A stretch of 43,655 bases of DNA. It comes from Luteibacter yeojuensis (GTDB lineage: Bacteria; Pseudomonadota; Gammaproteobacteria; Xanthomonadales; Rhodanobacteraceae). Within the stretch, counting starts at the first letter, position 1, and each line of letters opens with the position of its first letter. Made by a program: the position numbers and the translations under genes. The notes under the pieces were generated by a model. That model searched no databases, was not told the DNA's origin, and saw only the letters and a program-made list of their open reading frames with translations. Positions 34,484-42,836 of this stretch are shown here, in pieces. The DNA lies in the NCBI RefSeq assembly GCF_000964085.1, contig NZ_JZRB01000043.1, forward strand, positions 1 to 43,655. Direction: 5' to 3'.

Positions 34484-34733
34484 GAGAGAGAGTTCTCGAT
34501 TGCCACATTTGAGGCACGTTCCGAAAAAGAGGGCGGCCGAAGGCCAACTAACACATCTGCGCCGAAGGCGCCCTTCGCTACGAACGCTGAGGACCTGTCT
34601 GAGCAGCGAGGGTGGGCGTCAAGGGCTCTTCGCCTCAACCCCGCACGCCTTAGGCGGCGAACGCCGCTAAAGACACGCATTCGCGCTAGCGAATGAACCG
34701 ATCTAATAGCATCGCTTGCAAGCAAGCTCCCAC
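34484..34733 (-). repeat. Compound repeat, right copy bounding the DUF4365 island
   Basis: Inverted counterpart of 32006-32254. Read on the minus strand it starts with a REP-like unit (34733-34710), then GGTTCATTCGCTAGCGCGAA, TGCGTGTCTTTAGCGGCGTT, GGCGAAGAGCCCTT, GGCCTTCGGCC and CGGAACGTGCCTC, in the same order and spacing as the left copy. The middle is diverged. It ends 24 bp from the DegT stop codon. Confidence 0.85.
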
Positions 34734-34756
34734 AGATGTGGTGGATGGTTTCAGGC

Positions 34757-35968
34757 TCAGCGCGAAACGATCGTCGCTTCGATCACCGCGCACACATGCT
34801 CGAAACACGCATCGTCCAGCCACGGGCTATTCGTCACCGTCAGCGTCCGCGCCGCGAAATCACGCGCCGCAGGCACATCCTCGCTACCCGCCATCGTCCC
34901 AAGGTACGGATAATCCGGCAACGCATGCACGAACATCCGCGCCACGCCATGTCGTGATGCCCACAGCCGCTGCAACACCGCATCGCGCGTCGCCTCATCC
35001 GGCAACAACAGCATCAGGTAAGGCCACGTGCCGCCATCGTCCGTGAACACATGCACGCCGGGGATCGATGCCAGGGCGGGCACGCGCGCGCGCGCCTGCG
35101 CCGCCGTCGTCTCGATGAAACGCGGCAGGCGGTGGAACGCGCGGGCACCCACGGCGCGGCGCCAGCGGCCCACGCGGTGCAGGGGGAAATTGGCGTCGAA
35201 GTGTTCGCCTGCCGCGCCCAGCAGGTCGCCGCGGCCCAGCGCGCGGCGTAGCGGGCCGCCGTAGGCGACGCCCAGGCCGCGTGGGCGATAGAACGCGGCG
35301 TAGCCGGCCAGCTCCAGCGTGCGGCGTAGTTCCCAGCCGGGGTGCCAGCCGGCGATGCGGCGCGAGGCGCGGCGGATGCTGTCGCGCACCGTCGCGTCGC
35401 GGGCGACGAGCAGGCCGCCTTCGAAGATGGAAAGCCCCTTGCCGGCGGCAAGGCTGAAGAAACCCACGTCACCATGCGTGCCCGCGGCGGCGCCGTCGAT
35501 GCGCGCGCCCAGGGCCTGTGCGGCGTCTTCGACCACGAACGCGCCGACGGCGCGTGCCACCGCGTTGGCATGCGCCACGTCGGCGACGCGGCCGCCGAGG
35601 TGGGTGGGGATGATGGCCAGGGTCTGGTCGCCACAGGCGTCGTCGAGCCGGTCGGGGTCCATGTCGAAGTGCCCGGCGCGCAGGTCCACGAGGCGCACCT
35701 GGAGGCCCGCGCGGCGGATGGCCAGCGGCACGAGGGGGCAGGTAAACGCGGGGATCACCACCTCACGGCGTGCGCGGGCGTGGTCGGCAAGGGCGGTGAG
35801 TGCCACGGTGAGCGCGGCGGTGCCGGAGCATTCCAGCTGCGCCTCGTCCACGCCGAGCCATTGCGCGGCCAGCGCCGTGAGGGGTGCGGGCACCGCGCCA
35901 CCCATGTCGGCGAGGCCCAGGGGCAGCCCTGCGGTAGGCGGGGATTCGGGCTCAGGCCGGAACCACAT
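34757..35968 (-). CDS. DegT/DnrJ/EryC1/StrS-family aminotransferase
   Basis: 403 aa PLP aminotransferase of the sugar/AHBA type, expected to aminate a keto-sugar or a related small molecule. Active-site residues are intact: VVEDAAQALGA (D148, Q151) and the Schiff-base lysine in AAGKGLSIFEGG (K177); VIPAFTCPLVPLAIRRAG is the cofactor-domain segment. The start at 35968 is chosen for its ideal AAGGTGA site 5 nt upstream; it overlaps the preceding membrane gene by 17 nt. Alternative ATGs at 35983 and 35995 are weaker. Last gene of a four-gene operon with an esterase and two half-size transporters. The substrate is unknown. Confidence 0.88.
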   Translation of the reverse strand: MWFRPEPESPPTAGLPLGLADMGGAVPAPLTALAAQWLGVDEAQLECSGTAALTVALTALADHARARREVVIPAFTCPLVPLAIRRAGLQVRLVDLRAGHFDMDPDRLDDACGDQTLAIIPTHLGGRVADVAHANAVARAVGAFVVEDAAQALGARIDGAAAGTHGDVGFFSLAAGKGLSIFEGGLLVARDATVRDSIRRASRRIAGWHPGWELRRTLELAGYAAFYRPRGLGVAYGGPLRRALGRGDLLGAAGEHFDANFPLHRVGRWRRAVGARAFHRLPRFIETTAAQARARVPALASIPGVHVFTDDGGTWPYLMLLLPDEATRDAVLQRLWASRHGVARMFVHALPDYPYLGTMAGSEDVPAARDFAARTLTVTNSPWLDDACFEHVCAVIEATIVSR

Positions 35969-36347
35969 CGTGTTCACCTTCATCGCCCTCGGCAACGGCC
36001 AGGCATGCGATGCCCGCGACGATCGCGATGGCGCCCACGATCTGCGTGGGCGTCACTGGTTCGTTGAAGACCCAGTAGGACAGCACCATCACGCTGACCA
36101 CTTCCATGTGCGAGGCGGCGAACGCGGGGCCGATGGGCGCGTGTTTCAGCAAGCTCATCCACGTGACGAACGCGCCGATGTAGCCGACGACCGCGCCATA
36201 GATCCACGGATAGGAGAAGACGCGCAGTGCCCACGCCAGGTTCATTTCCACCGGCAGCGCATGCGTGCCCGCGAGCTTGAAGCAGACAAGGTTCAGCGTA
36301 TCGAACGCGAGCAGCAGCGCGAAGCCGATGGCATAGAAGCGCTTCAT
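35952..36347 (-). CDS. Small EamA/SMR-like membrane transporter, subunit B
   Basis: 131 aa, four predicted helices (FYAIGFALLLAFDTLNLVCF, YPWIYGAVVGYIGAFVTWMSLL, FAASHMEVVSVMVLSYWVF, TQIVGAIAIVAGIACLAV), half the size of a normal EamA exporter. EPVTPTQIVGAIAIVAGI is typical of EamA/SMR C-termini. It starts within the last 4 nt of its neighbour, and the two unlike half-transporters probably form a heterodimer, as ArnE and ArnF do. Next to an aminotransferase, export of an aminated lipid-linked product is a reasonable inference. Confidence 0.85.
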   Translation of the reverse strand: MKRFYAIGFALLLAFDTLNLVCFKLAGTHALPVEMNLAWALRVFSYPWIYGAVVGYIGAFVTWMSLLKHAPIGPAFAASHMEVVSVMVLSYWVFNEPVTPTQIVGAIAIVAGIACLAVAEGDEGEHDVVPA

Positions 36348-36709
36348 GCGCCGGCCCCCACGATGGCGACCCCGGCGGCGACCAGCAGGATGCCGGTGAC
36401 GCGCAGCGGGCTCAGCCGCTCACGGAACAGGAAGCGCCCGGCGATCATGATGGCCACGATATTGATGGAGCCCAGCAGCACGCCCTCGGAGAGCGGCACC
36501 AGCGACAGGAAGGCGATCCACACCACGAACTCGAGCACATAGCAGGCGATGCCCACCCATATCCACGGCCGCGCCAGCATGTATCGCCAGCGCGCCAGGC
36601 CATCGCCCGCACGCTCGTCGCCCGCCGCTGCCTTAAAGGCGAGCTGGCCGCCGGTATCCAGCAGCACGTTGGCGAGCCACAGCGCGAAGGCCAGCCCCTG
36701 CATGCTCAC
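36344..36709 (-). CDS. Small EamA/SMR-like membrane transporter, subunit A
   Basis: 121 aa, four predicted helices (GLAFALWLANVLLDTGGQLAF, PWIWVGIACYVLEFVVWIAF, VLLGSINIVAIMIAGRFLF, VTGILLVAAGVAIVGAG). The RERLSPLRVTGILLVAAGVA end and the LSLVPLSEG segment fit the SMR/EamA fold; the PLSEGV loop is also seen in ArnE-like proteins. It overlaps the upstream esterase stop by 4 nt and the downstream half-transporter start by 4 nt, so the genes are translationally coupled. Confidence 0.85.
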   Translation of the reverse strand: MSMQGLAFALWLANVLLDTGGQLAFKAAAGDERAGDGLARWRYMLARPWIWVGIACYVLEFVVWIAFLSLVPLSEGVLLGSINIVAIMIAGRFLFRERLSPLRVTGILLVAAGVAIVGAGA

Positions 36710-37545
36710 GCCGCCATGCGCGCGGGCCGCGCGTCGCGCGCGATGCGGGTGAAGAAATCCGCGCTGCGCTCGATCAGCGTGCGGCGTTCGCGGTCGATCG
36801 TGATCATGTGGTAGCTATCGGCAAGCAGCAGCATCTCGACCGGGCCGCGCACGCGGCGGGCCACCAGGTCGGCGTTGGACGTGCTGGCCACGTCGTCGTC
36901 GGCGGCGTGCGCGATGAAACACGGCGCCACCACGTCGGGCAGGCGGCGGCGCACGTCGCGCGCCAGCCACCACATCTCGGCCAGCGCATGCCACGGGTTG
37001 CCAGGCAGGCCGGCGGCCTCGCTGTCGCCGGCGAACATGGCGGCGCTGACCTGCGCGCGGAGGCGCTCGTCGCGGATGCCGTAGGGGGGCTGCTCGATGA
37101 AGCTGCGGTGGCGGCCGATGCCCAGGCGCTTGAAGACCGGCAGCAGGAACGAAAGATGGCGGCCCGTCCAGGGGATGGACCAGCCGTCGTAGTGGAACGT
37201 GGCGCCGAACACGCCCACGCCATCGACCCAGCCCGGCCGCACGGCGGCAAGGCGCAGCGCCAGCACGGCGCCCATCGACAGCCCGGCGACGAACAGGCGG
37301 TCGACCTTGCCACGCAGGGCTTCGGCAGCGGCCTCGACGCTGGCGTACCAGTCCTGCCACGTGGTGGCGAGCAGGTCGTCCTCGCTGCCGCAATGGCCAG
37401 CCAGGCGTACGCCCACGACGGTGAAACCGGCGCGGTTCAGGCCCTTGCCGACCATGCGCATCTCGGTGGGCGTGCCGGTGAGCCCGTGGATGAGGAGGAC
37501 GCCCTCGCGCCCGCCTTCGAACTGGAATTCGGTCGCGTCGCTCAC
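36706..37545 (-). CDS. Alpha/beta hydrolase (carboxylesterase / monoacylglycerol-lipase-like)
   Basis: 279 aa serine hydrolase. Oxyanion/HG motif LIHGLTGTPTEMR (about 18-30), nucleophile elbow AGLSMGA (S90), acid cluster HAADDD (216-218) and histidine in DSYHMITID (H246). It resembles Est30-type carboxylesterases and lysophospholipase-like enzymes. No signal peptide, so it is cytosolic. First gene of the operon with two half-transporters and a DegT aminotransferase, where it might cleave or transfer an acyl group; its substrate is unknown. Confidence 0.88.
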   Translation of the reverse strand: MSDATEFQFEGGREGVLLIHGLTGTPTEMRMVGKGLNRAGFTVVGVRLAGHCGSEDDLLATTWQDWYASVEAAAEALRGKVDRLFVAGLSMGAVLALRLAAVRPGWVDGVGVFGATFHYDGWSIPWTGRHLSFLLPVFKRLGIGRHRSFIEQPPYGIRDERLRAQVSAAMFAGDSEAAGLPGNPWHALAEMWWLARDVRRRLPDVVAPCFIAHAADDDVASTSNADLVARRVRGPVEMLLLADSYHMITIDRERRTLIERSADFFTRIARDARPARMAA

Positions 37546-37619
37546 GCCTGGGCCTCGTGCCTTCGATGGTTCATGGCACGCATGCTCGCAAGCGGTGGTT
37601 TCAGCGGGCTTTCCGGCGG

Positions 37620-39035
37620 CTAGGCGGGGGCGCTGGCAGCCGCGAAACGCAGTTCGACGCGCAGGCCACCGAGCGCCGAGCGGCCGAAGGCCACCCGCGC
37701 CGCGTGGCGCTCGGCGATGCTTTCGACGATGGCGAGGCCAAGCCCGGTGCCATCCTCGTCCACGCCGGGGACACGGAAGAAGCGCTCGCCCAGCTGGTCG
37801 AGGAAGGCCTCCTCGACGCCCGGGCCGTCGTCATCGACCGCCAGCACCACCTCGACACCATCGCGTGCCACCGAGGCGGTCACCGTGTGGCCGCGGCCCG
37901 CGTAGTGGAAGGCGTTGTCGACCAGGTTGTCGATCACCTCCTGGACCTGCAACGCATCGCCGCGCACCAGGCAGGCGGCGTCGGCGCCCTCGTAGCCGAG
38001 GTCGACGCCCAGCGCCAGCGCCTGGTGCACGCGCATGCCGACCGCCTCGGGCACCACGTGCGCGAGATCGATGACGGGCATGCCATCGTGGTCGGGCAGG
38101 TCGGGCGATTCGGTACGGGTCAGGGCAAGCAACTGCGCCGACGTGCGGGCGGCGCGCGCGGCCAGGCGGTGGACATGGGCAAGGGCGTCACGCTGTTGCG
38201 CGGCATCCGCAGGCGGCCCCGCGCGCTCCACGTGCAGCTGGATGCCGGCCAGCGGCGTGCGCAGCTGGTGCGCCGCATCGGCGATGAACCGCTCCTGCAG
38301 GCCCAGCATGTTGCGCATGCGGGCGAACAGGTCGTCGATGGTGCGGGTGAGCGGCAGGATCTCCACCGGCACGTCTTCCTCGCCGATGGGCCCCAGGTCG
38401 TGGCCGCGCCGGCCGAGCCGCGTGGTGAGTGGCTCGAGCACGCCCAGGCCATGGCTGACGCCAAACCACACCAGCGACAGCACGGCGATGATGAGCAGCG
38501 CCTGCATGGGCATGGTGAGCAGCAGGATTTCCCGCGCGCGCTGGTGGCGGTCGCGCAGGTTCTCGGCCACCTTGATGGTCAGCGTATCGCCGGCATCGTG
38601 GCGGTTGGCCACGCGCATGACAGCCGCGCGCAGGGCCTTGTGGCCCAGGTCGGTGTCGTACAGCAGCGGCGCCGCATCGACGTCCACGGCGCGGCGCGTG
38701 GGCACGGCCAGCTCGGCATTGCCAATGATGCGGCCGTGGCGGTCGCTCACCACCTCGTAGTAGTTGCGCCCGTCGGGGTCGTATTCGAGCAGGAAGCGCG
38801 CCTGCGCCGTCAGCTCACCGCGCAGCGCATCGCTGCCGATCATCTCGGCCAGAGTGAGCGCGGAATCGCTGAGGTCGGAATCGTGCACGCGGTTGGAATA
38901 CGCGAGCGCGATGAAATAGCCCACCACCGTGTCGACGACAAGCACGCCGAGCACGGGAACGAGCAGGAAGGTGAGGAGGCGCCGGCGCAGGCTGGGCCGC
39001 GCCGCGCGGCGGGCCGCGGGGCGGCGTTCAGGCAT
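37620..39035 (-). CDS. Sensor histidine kinase (TctE/QseC-like)
   Basis: 471 aa. TM1 (about 19-42), a periplasmic domain of about 125 residues (contains YDPDGRNYYEVVSDRHGRII), TM2 (about 170-190), HAMP-like linker, HisKA with DAAHQLRTPLAG (H256), HATPase_c (NLVDNAFHYAG, DDDGPGV, GTGLGLAI). The periplasmic domain and two-helix layout are like the 2CSK_N sensors of the TctE group, which detect carboxylates. It overlaps the response-regulator gene by 8 nt, forming one operon. Signal unknown; nearness to the envelope operon could be regulatory but is unproven. Confidence 0.93.
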   Translation of the reverse strand: MPERRPAARRAARPSLRRRLLTFLLVPVLGVLVVDTVVGYFIALAYSNRVHDSDLSDSALTLAEMIGSDALRGELTAQARFLLEYDPDGRNYYEVVSDRHGRIIGNAELAVPTRRAVDVDAAPLLYDTDLGHKALRAAVMRVANRHDAGDTLTIKVAENLRDRHQRAREILLLTMPMQALLIIAVLSLVWFGVSHGLGVLEPLTTRLGRRGHDLGPIGEEDVPVEILPLTRTIDDLFARMRNMLGLQERFIADAAHQLRTPLAGIQLHVERAGPPADAAQQRDALAHVHRLAARAARTSAQLLALTRTESPDLPDHDGMPVIDLAHVVPEAVGMRVHQALALGVDLGYEGADAACLVRGDALQVQEVIDNLVDNAFHYAGRGHTVTASVARDGVEVVLAVDDDGPGVEEAFLDQLGERFFRVPGVDEDGTGLGLAIVESIAERHAARVAFGRSALGGLRVELRFAAASAPA

Positions 39036-39702
39036 CGGCCGTTTCTTCGAGGAGGTAACCCAGGCCGCGGATGGTGCGCACGTTGGTGCCCGAGCCGTGC
39101 AGCTTCTTGCGCAGGCGGTGCAGGGCGATGTCCAGGCCGTTATCGGTCAGGTCCTCGTCCCAGTTGCACAGGGCCTCGACGAGCTGCGCGCGGCTGGTGA
39201 CCTTGTCGGCGCGCGTGGCCAGGGCCTCGATGAGGCCGAACTCGCGGGCGGTGAGGTCCAGTGGCGTGTCGCCGATCCAGGCGCGGTGGCCGGGGATATC
39301 GAGGCGCAGGCGGCCGATGCGGAACTCCGGCGCGCCCTGGCTGGTGCGGCGGCGGAGCAGGGCACGGACGCGGGCCTCGAACTCGGCCAGCGCGAACGGC
39401 TTCACGAGGTAGTCGTCGGCGCCCAGGTCGAGCACGCGCACGCGCTCCTTCAGGCCCTCGCGCGCGGTGACGACGAGCACGGGTAGGTTGGCCCCGCGTT
39501 TGCGGGCCCGGGCCAGCACGTCGCTGCCATCGATCTGGGGCAGGCCCAGGTCGAGCACGAGGAGGTCGTAATCGTGGTCGCGCAGCGCGTTATCGGCGCT
39601 GGCGCCATCGGCGACATGGTCGACGGCGTGGCCACCCTGCTGCAGGGCGGAGCGCACGGCGGCGGCGATGGAGGCGTCGTCTTCGGCGAGGAGAATGCGC
39701 AT
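39028..39702 (-). CDS. OmpR-family response regulator
   Basis: 224 aa. Receiver domain with acidic pair EDD (7-9), phospho-acceptor D51 (LLVLDLGLPQIDG), conserved threonine/lysine (VVTAREG, YLVKPFALAEFEARVRALLRR), and a C-terminal winged-helix DNA-binding domain (LDLTAREFGLIEALATR, LHRLRKKLHGSGTNVRTIRGLGYLL). The start at 39702 (MRILLAEDD) is fixed by the receiver fold. Paired with the overlapping kinase gene; transcribed divergently from the PepSY/ApbE operon with a 143-bp gap. Confidence 0.95.
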   Translation of the reverse strand: MRILLAEDDASIAAAVRSALQQGGHAVDHVADGASADNALRDHDYDLLVLDLGLPQIDGSDVLARARKRGANLPVLVVTAREGLKERVRVLDLGADDYLVKPFALAEFEARVRALLRRRTSQGAPEFRIGRLRLDIPGHRAWIGDTPLDLTAREFGLIEALATRADKVTSRAQLVEALCNWDEDLTDNGLDIALHRLRKKLHGSGTNVRTIRGLGYLLEETADA

Positions 39703-39775
39703 GGTGGGCAAGCATACGCTCCGTGGTGGGGTGGGCGCATGCTGTCGCGGCAGGCTTTCCATTCCCTTTCCTGCA

Positions 39776-39805
39776 ATTGCGAACCATTCGCATCCAAGCT
39801 ACCAT
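39776..39805 (+). promoter_or_regulatory. Promoter with Fur-box-like palindrome for the PepSY-ApbE operon
   Basis: A perfect inverted repeat TGCGAA-CCA-TTCGCA (39778-39792) matches a Fur-type 7-1-7 site at 9 of 14 informative positions, in the GC-rich form common in xanthomonads and relatives. It overlaps a possible -35 TTGCGA (39777-39782), with -10 TACCAT (39800-39805) 17 bp downstream. Repression by iron-bound Fur is inferred. Confidence 0.5.
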
Positions 39806-39845
39806 CGTGTGGCTCATCGAACCGCACCAGGGGCCTGGACAACAC

Positions 39846-40469
39846 ATGCGCGACACCGTCGACCGGACGCGCCGTGCGTTCTGGCTCAAGCACCTGCACC
39901 GCTGGCACTGGATCAGTTCCGCCGTCTCGCTGGTGGTGCTGCTGCTGTTCTCGGTCACCGGCTTCACGCTGAACCACGCGGCACAGATCGAAGCCGCGCC
40001 GCGGGTGCAGCGCCATGCCGCGACGCTGCCCGCGCCCCTGCTGCGGCAGCTCGTGGCCCCGGGCCACAAGTCCGCGCCCGTGCCGGCCGCCGTCGCGGCG
40101 TTCGTCCGCGAACGAACCGGCGCCGACATCGCCGGCCGCGACGCCGAGTGGAGCGCCGACGAGGTGTACATCTCGTTGCCGCGCCCCGGTGGCGACGCCT
40201 GGGCAAGCATCGACCGCGAAACCGGCAGCGTGCAGTACGAACTCACCGACCGGGGCTGGCTCGCCTGGTTCAACGACCTGCACAAGGGCCGCAACACCGG
40301 GGCCGCCTGGCGCTGGTTCATCGACATCTTCGCCCTGGCGTGCGTGGTCTTCGCCGCGACGGGCCTGCTCCTGCTCAAGATGCATGCCCGCCAGCGCGGC
40401 ATGACCTGGCCGCTCGTGGCGCTGGGTTTCGTGCTGCCGCTGGTGCTTGCCCTGCTTTTCATCCACTGA
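39846..40469 (+). CDS. PepSY-associated TM protein
   Basis: 207 aa. TM1 (HWISSAVSLVVLLLFSVTGF, preceded by histidine-rich KHLHRWHW), a periplasmic PepSY-like domain (YISLPRPGGDAWASIDRETG, TDRGWLAWFNDLHKGRNTG) and TM2-3 (IDIFALACVVFAATGLLLLK, VALGFVLPLVLALLFIH). The start at 39846 gives the standard MRDTVDRTRRAFWLKHLHRW; upstream in-frame sequence would run through the promoter. PepSY-TM proteins of this kind (PiuB-like) belong to iron-related reductase systems and may carry heme through helix histidines. It begins a five-gene operon. Confidence 0.88.
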   Translation: MRDTVDRTRRAFWLKHLHRWHWISSAVSLVVLLLFSVTGFTLNHAAQIEAAPRVQRHAATLPAPLLRQLVAPGHKSAPVPAAVAAFVRERTGADIAGRDAEWSADEVYISLPRPGGDAWASIDRETGSVQYELTDRGWLAWFNDLHKGRNTGAAWRWFIDIFALACVVFAATGLLLLKMHARQRGMTWPLVALGFVLPLVLALLFIH

Positions 40470-40483
40470 CCCGAAGGACCGCC

Positions 40484-40993
40484 ATGCGCCGGATGCTTCC
40501 CCTCGCGCTCTGCTGCCTCGCCGCCCCGGTGGCAGCGGCGGACATGAACCTCACCGTCGAGATCCCCACGCTCAAGGTCGCCGAATACCACCGCCCCTAC
40601 GTGGCCGTGTGGATCGAGCGCGAGGACCACAGCGTCGCCGCCAACCTCGCCGTCTGGTACGACGTGAAGAAAGCCAGCGGCGAAGGCACCAAGTGGCTGA
40701 AGGACATGCGCCAGTGGTGGCGCCGCAGCGGCCGCGACCAGGCCATGCCCATCGACGGCGTCTCGGGTGCCACGCGCCCCGCCGGCCAGCACCAGCTGCG
40801 CTTCACCGATGGCAAGGCGCCGCTGGGCACGCTTGCCCCCGGGCACTACGAACTGATCGTCGAGGCGGCCCGCGAAGTGGGCGGCCACGAGACGCAGCGG
40901 ATCGCGTTCGACTGGCCAGCGAAGGCGCCCACGCACCTCGCCGCCCAGGGCACGGACGAACTCGGCCAGATCACCCTCGACCTCAACCCCTGA
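40484..40993 (+). CDS. DUF2271 secreted protein
   Basis: 169 aa with a short signal peptide (MLPLALCCLAAPVAAA, then DMNLTVEIP). The mature part is a DUF2271 domain: YHRPYVAVWIEREDHS, TKWLKDMRQWWRR and DGVSGATRPAGQHQLRF. A GAAGGA site precedes the ATG by 5 nt. DUF2271 proteins recur between PepSY-TM and DUF4198 genes in this operon type. The SGATRPAG stretch resembles a flavinylation-site-like S/T-G-A-T pattern; since ApbE is encoded downstream, covalent FMN attachment here is possible but unproven. Confidence 0.9.
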   Translation: MRRMLPLALCCLAAPVAAADMNLTVEIPTLKVAEYHRPYVAVWIEREDHSVAANLAVWYDVKKASGEGTKWLKDMRQWWRRSGRDQAMPIDGVSGATRPAGQHQLRFTDGKAPLGTLAPGHYELIVEAAREVGGHETQRIAFDWPAKAPTHLAAQGTDELGQITLDLNP

Positions 40994-41007
40994 CTGGAGC
41001 TTCCCCC

Positions 41008-41817
41008 ATGACGCACCGCTTCGTTCGCGCCGCGCTCGCCGCCGCGCTGTTGCTGCCGTTCGCCGCCCAGGCGCACAAGATGTGGATCGTGCCCTCGGCC
41101 ACCGTCGTCTCCAGCGACGACGCGTGGGTGACGGTCGATGCCGCCATCTCCAACGACCTCTACTACCCCGACCACTTCCCCGCCCAGCTCGACCAGCTCA
41201 CCATCACCGCGCCCGACGGCACGGCCGTGAAGCCGGAGAACCCGTGGACGGGCAAGTACCGCAGCGCGTTCGACCTGCCGGTGCCGCAGGCGGGCACCTA
41301 CCGCATCGCGCTGGTTAACCAGGGCCTGTTTGCCAACTACGAGGTCGACGGCCAGAAGAAGCGCTGGCGCGGCAAGGCCGACGAGCTGAAGGCCGGCATC
41401 CCCGCCAATGCGAAGAACGTGCAGGTCAGCGAGATGGCCTCGCGCGTCGAGACTTTCGTGACCCAGGGCAAGCCGGGCGGCGACGCGCTGAAGCCCACCG
41501 GCAAGGGCCTCGAGCTCGTGCCGGTCACCCAGCCCAACGACCTGGTGACGGGCGAGAAAGCCACGTTCCAGCTGCTGCTCGACGGCAAGCCCGCGTCGAA
41601 CCTGAAGGTCACCGCCATCGCCGGCGCCACGCGCTACCGCAACGCGCAGGGTGAGCAGGAAACGCAGACCGACAAGGACGGCCGCTTCAGCTTCACCTTC
41701 GCGAACCCGGGCATGTACTGGGTCAATGCCAGCAGCGAAGACGGCAAGACCTCGGTGAAGGAAGCGAAGCAGCGCCGCGTCGCCTACACCGCCACGCTGG
41801 AAGTGCTGCCGCAGTGA
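41008..41817 (+). CDS. DUF4198 secreted protein
   Basis: 269 aa with a signal peptide (VRAALAAALLLPFAAQA, then HKMWIVPS). DUF4198 family, beta-rich: an N-terminal domain beginning HKMWIVPSATVVSSDDAWVT and a second Ig-like domain (FQLLLDGKPASNLKVTAIAG, DKDGRFSFTFANPGMYWVNA). Members occur near metal-transport genes. Periplasmic; may bind a metal or act as scaffold, which is inferred from context. Its stop overlaps the apbE GTG start. Confidence 0.9.
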   Translation: MTHRFVRAALAAALLLPFAAQAHKMWIVPSATVVSSDDAWVTVDAAISNDLYYPDHFPAQLDQLTITAPDGTAVKPENPWTGKYRSAFDLPVPQAGTYRIALVNQGLFANYEVDGQKKRWRGKADELKAGIPANAKNVQVSEMASRVETFVTQGKPGGDALKPTGKGLELVPVTQPNDLVTGEKATFQLLLDGKPASNLKVTAIAGATRYRNAQGEQETQTDKDGRFSFTFANPGMYWVNASSEDGKTSVKEAKQRRVAYTATLEVLPQ

Positions 41818-42836
41818 CCTGGCGCGCCGTGCTCGCACTGGCGTGCTGCGCCGTGGCCTCCGCGGCCACGGCCACCGACGTGCGCCGCTTCGAAGGCGAG
41901 ACCATGGGCACCACCTGGTCGGTCAACGCGGTGCTGCCACCGAGGGCCGACGCGCGCGCGATCGAGCACGGCATCCAGGGCGAGCTCGATCGCGTGGTGG
42001 CGCAGATGAGCACGTACGAGGCGGACTCCGACCTCAGTCGCTTCAACCGCGCACCCGCTGGCACGTGGCAGGTGTTGCCGGCGGAGTTCTACGGCGTGCT
42101 GCGTTACGCGCTGTCGCTGGCCAGGGCGTCGGGCGGCGCGTACGACCCCACGGTGGGCCCGTTGGTCAACCTTTGGGGCTTCGGCCCCGACAGGCACCCG
42201 CATGATGCGCCGGATGCCAGCGCCATCGCGGCGGCCAGGGCCCGCGTGGGCTGGGCGAAGATCCAGCTCGACGATGCAGGCCACCGTGCGCTGCAACCAG
42301 GTGGTGTCTACGTGGATCTTTCGTCCGTCGCCAAGGGCTTCGGCGTCGACCAGGTGGCACGCTACCTGTCGGCGCACGGGGTGCAGGGTTACCTCGTCGA
42401 GGTGGGCGGCGAACTGCGCGCCCATGGCCGCAAGCCCGATGGCACGCCGTGGCACGTCGGCATCGAGCGGCCGGGCGCGGCGGCCGGCGCGGTGGATAAC
42501 GTCGACGAGGTGGGGCGCATCGTGTCGCTCGGCGACAAAGCCATCGCCACCTCGGGCGACTACCGCCACTTCTTCGAATCGGGTGGCCGCTTCTATTCGC
42601 ACCACATCGACCCGCGCACGGGCTACCCCGTGGCGCACAAGGTGGCGTCGGTGAGCATCCTCGCCGACGACTGCATGCATGCGGATTCGCTGGGCACCAC
42701 CATGACAGTGCTTGGGCCCGACGAGGGCATGGCCTATGCGCGCGAGCATGGCATCGCCGTGCTCTTCGTACTCTACGGCGAACACGGCGCATTCGAGGAG
42801 CGCATGTCGTCCGCGTTCGCGAAGGCCATGCGGTGA
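41814..42836 (+). CDS. apbE: FAD:protein FMN transferase (ApbE)
   Basis: 340 aa, starting at GTG 41814 that overlaps the previous stop (GTGA). Signal peptide MTWRAVLALACCAVASAATA. ApbE motifs: ETMGTTWSV near the N-terminus, VYVDLSSVAKGFGVDQVARY, VEVGGELRAHGRKPDG, KAIATSGDYRHFF and HHIDPRTGYPV. The enzyme attaches FMN covalently to threonine or serine of secreted and membrane proteins using periplasmic FAD, and its target may be encoded in this operon. Last codons overlap the start of the reductase gene (GTGA). Confidence 0.95.
   Translation: MTWRAVLALACCAVASAATATDVRRFEGETMGTTWSVNAVLPPRADARAIEHGIQGELDRVVAQMSTYEADSDLSRFNRAPAGTWQVLPAEFYGVLRYALSLARASGGAYDPTVGPLVNLWGFGPDRHPHDAPDASAIAAARARVGWAKIQLDDAGHRALQPGGVYVDLSSVAKGFGVDQVARYLSAHGVQGYLVEVGGELRAHGRKPDGTPWHVGIERPGAAAGAVDNVDEVGRIVSLGDKAIATSGDYRHFFESGGRFYSHHIDPRTGYPVAHKVASVSILADDCMHADSLGTTMTVLGPDEGMAYAREHGIAVLFVLYGEHGAFEERMSSAFAKAMR

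Noticed and set aside
32054-34733. Short frames MRVFSGVRRL... in both compound repeats, considered as conserved small proteins
   Set aside because: The shared peptide simply reflects the shared repeat DNA; after the first ~40 codons the two diverge and no ribosome site is seen.
37557-39200. 547-codon plus-strand open frame opposite the histidine kinase
   Set aside because: The kinase and regulator on the minus strand carry all expected motifs; this frame has none.
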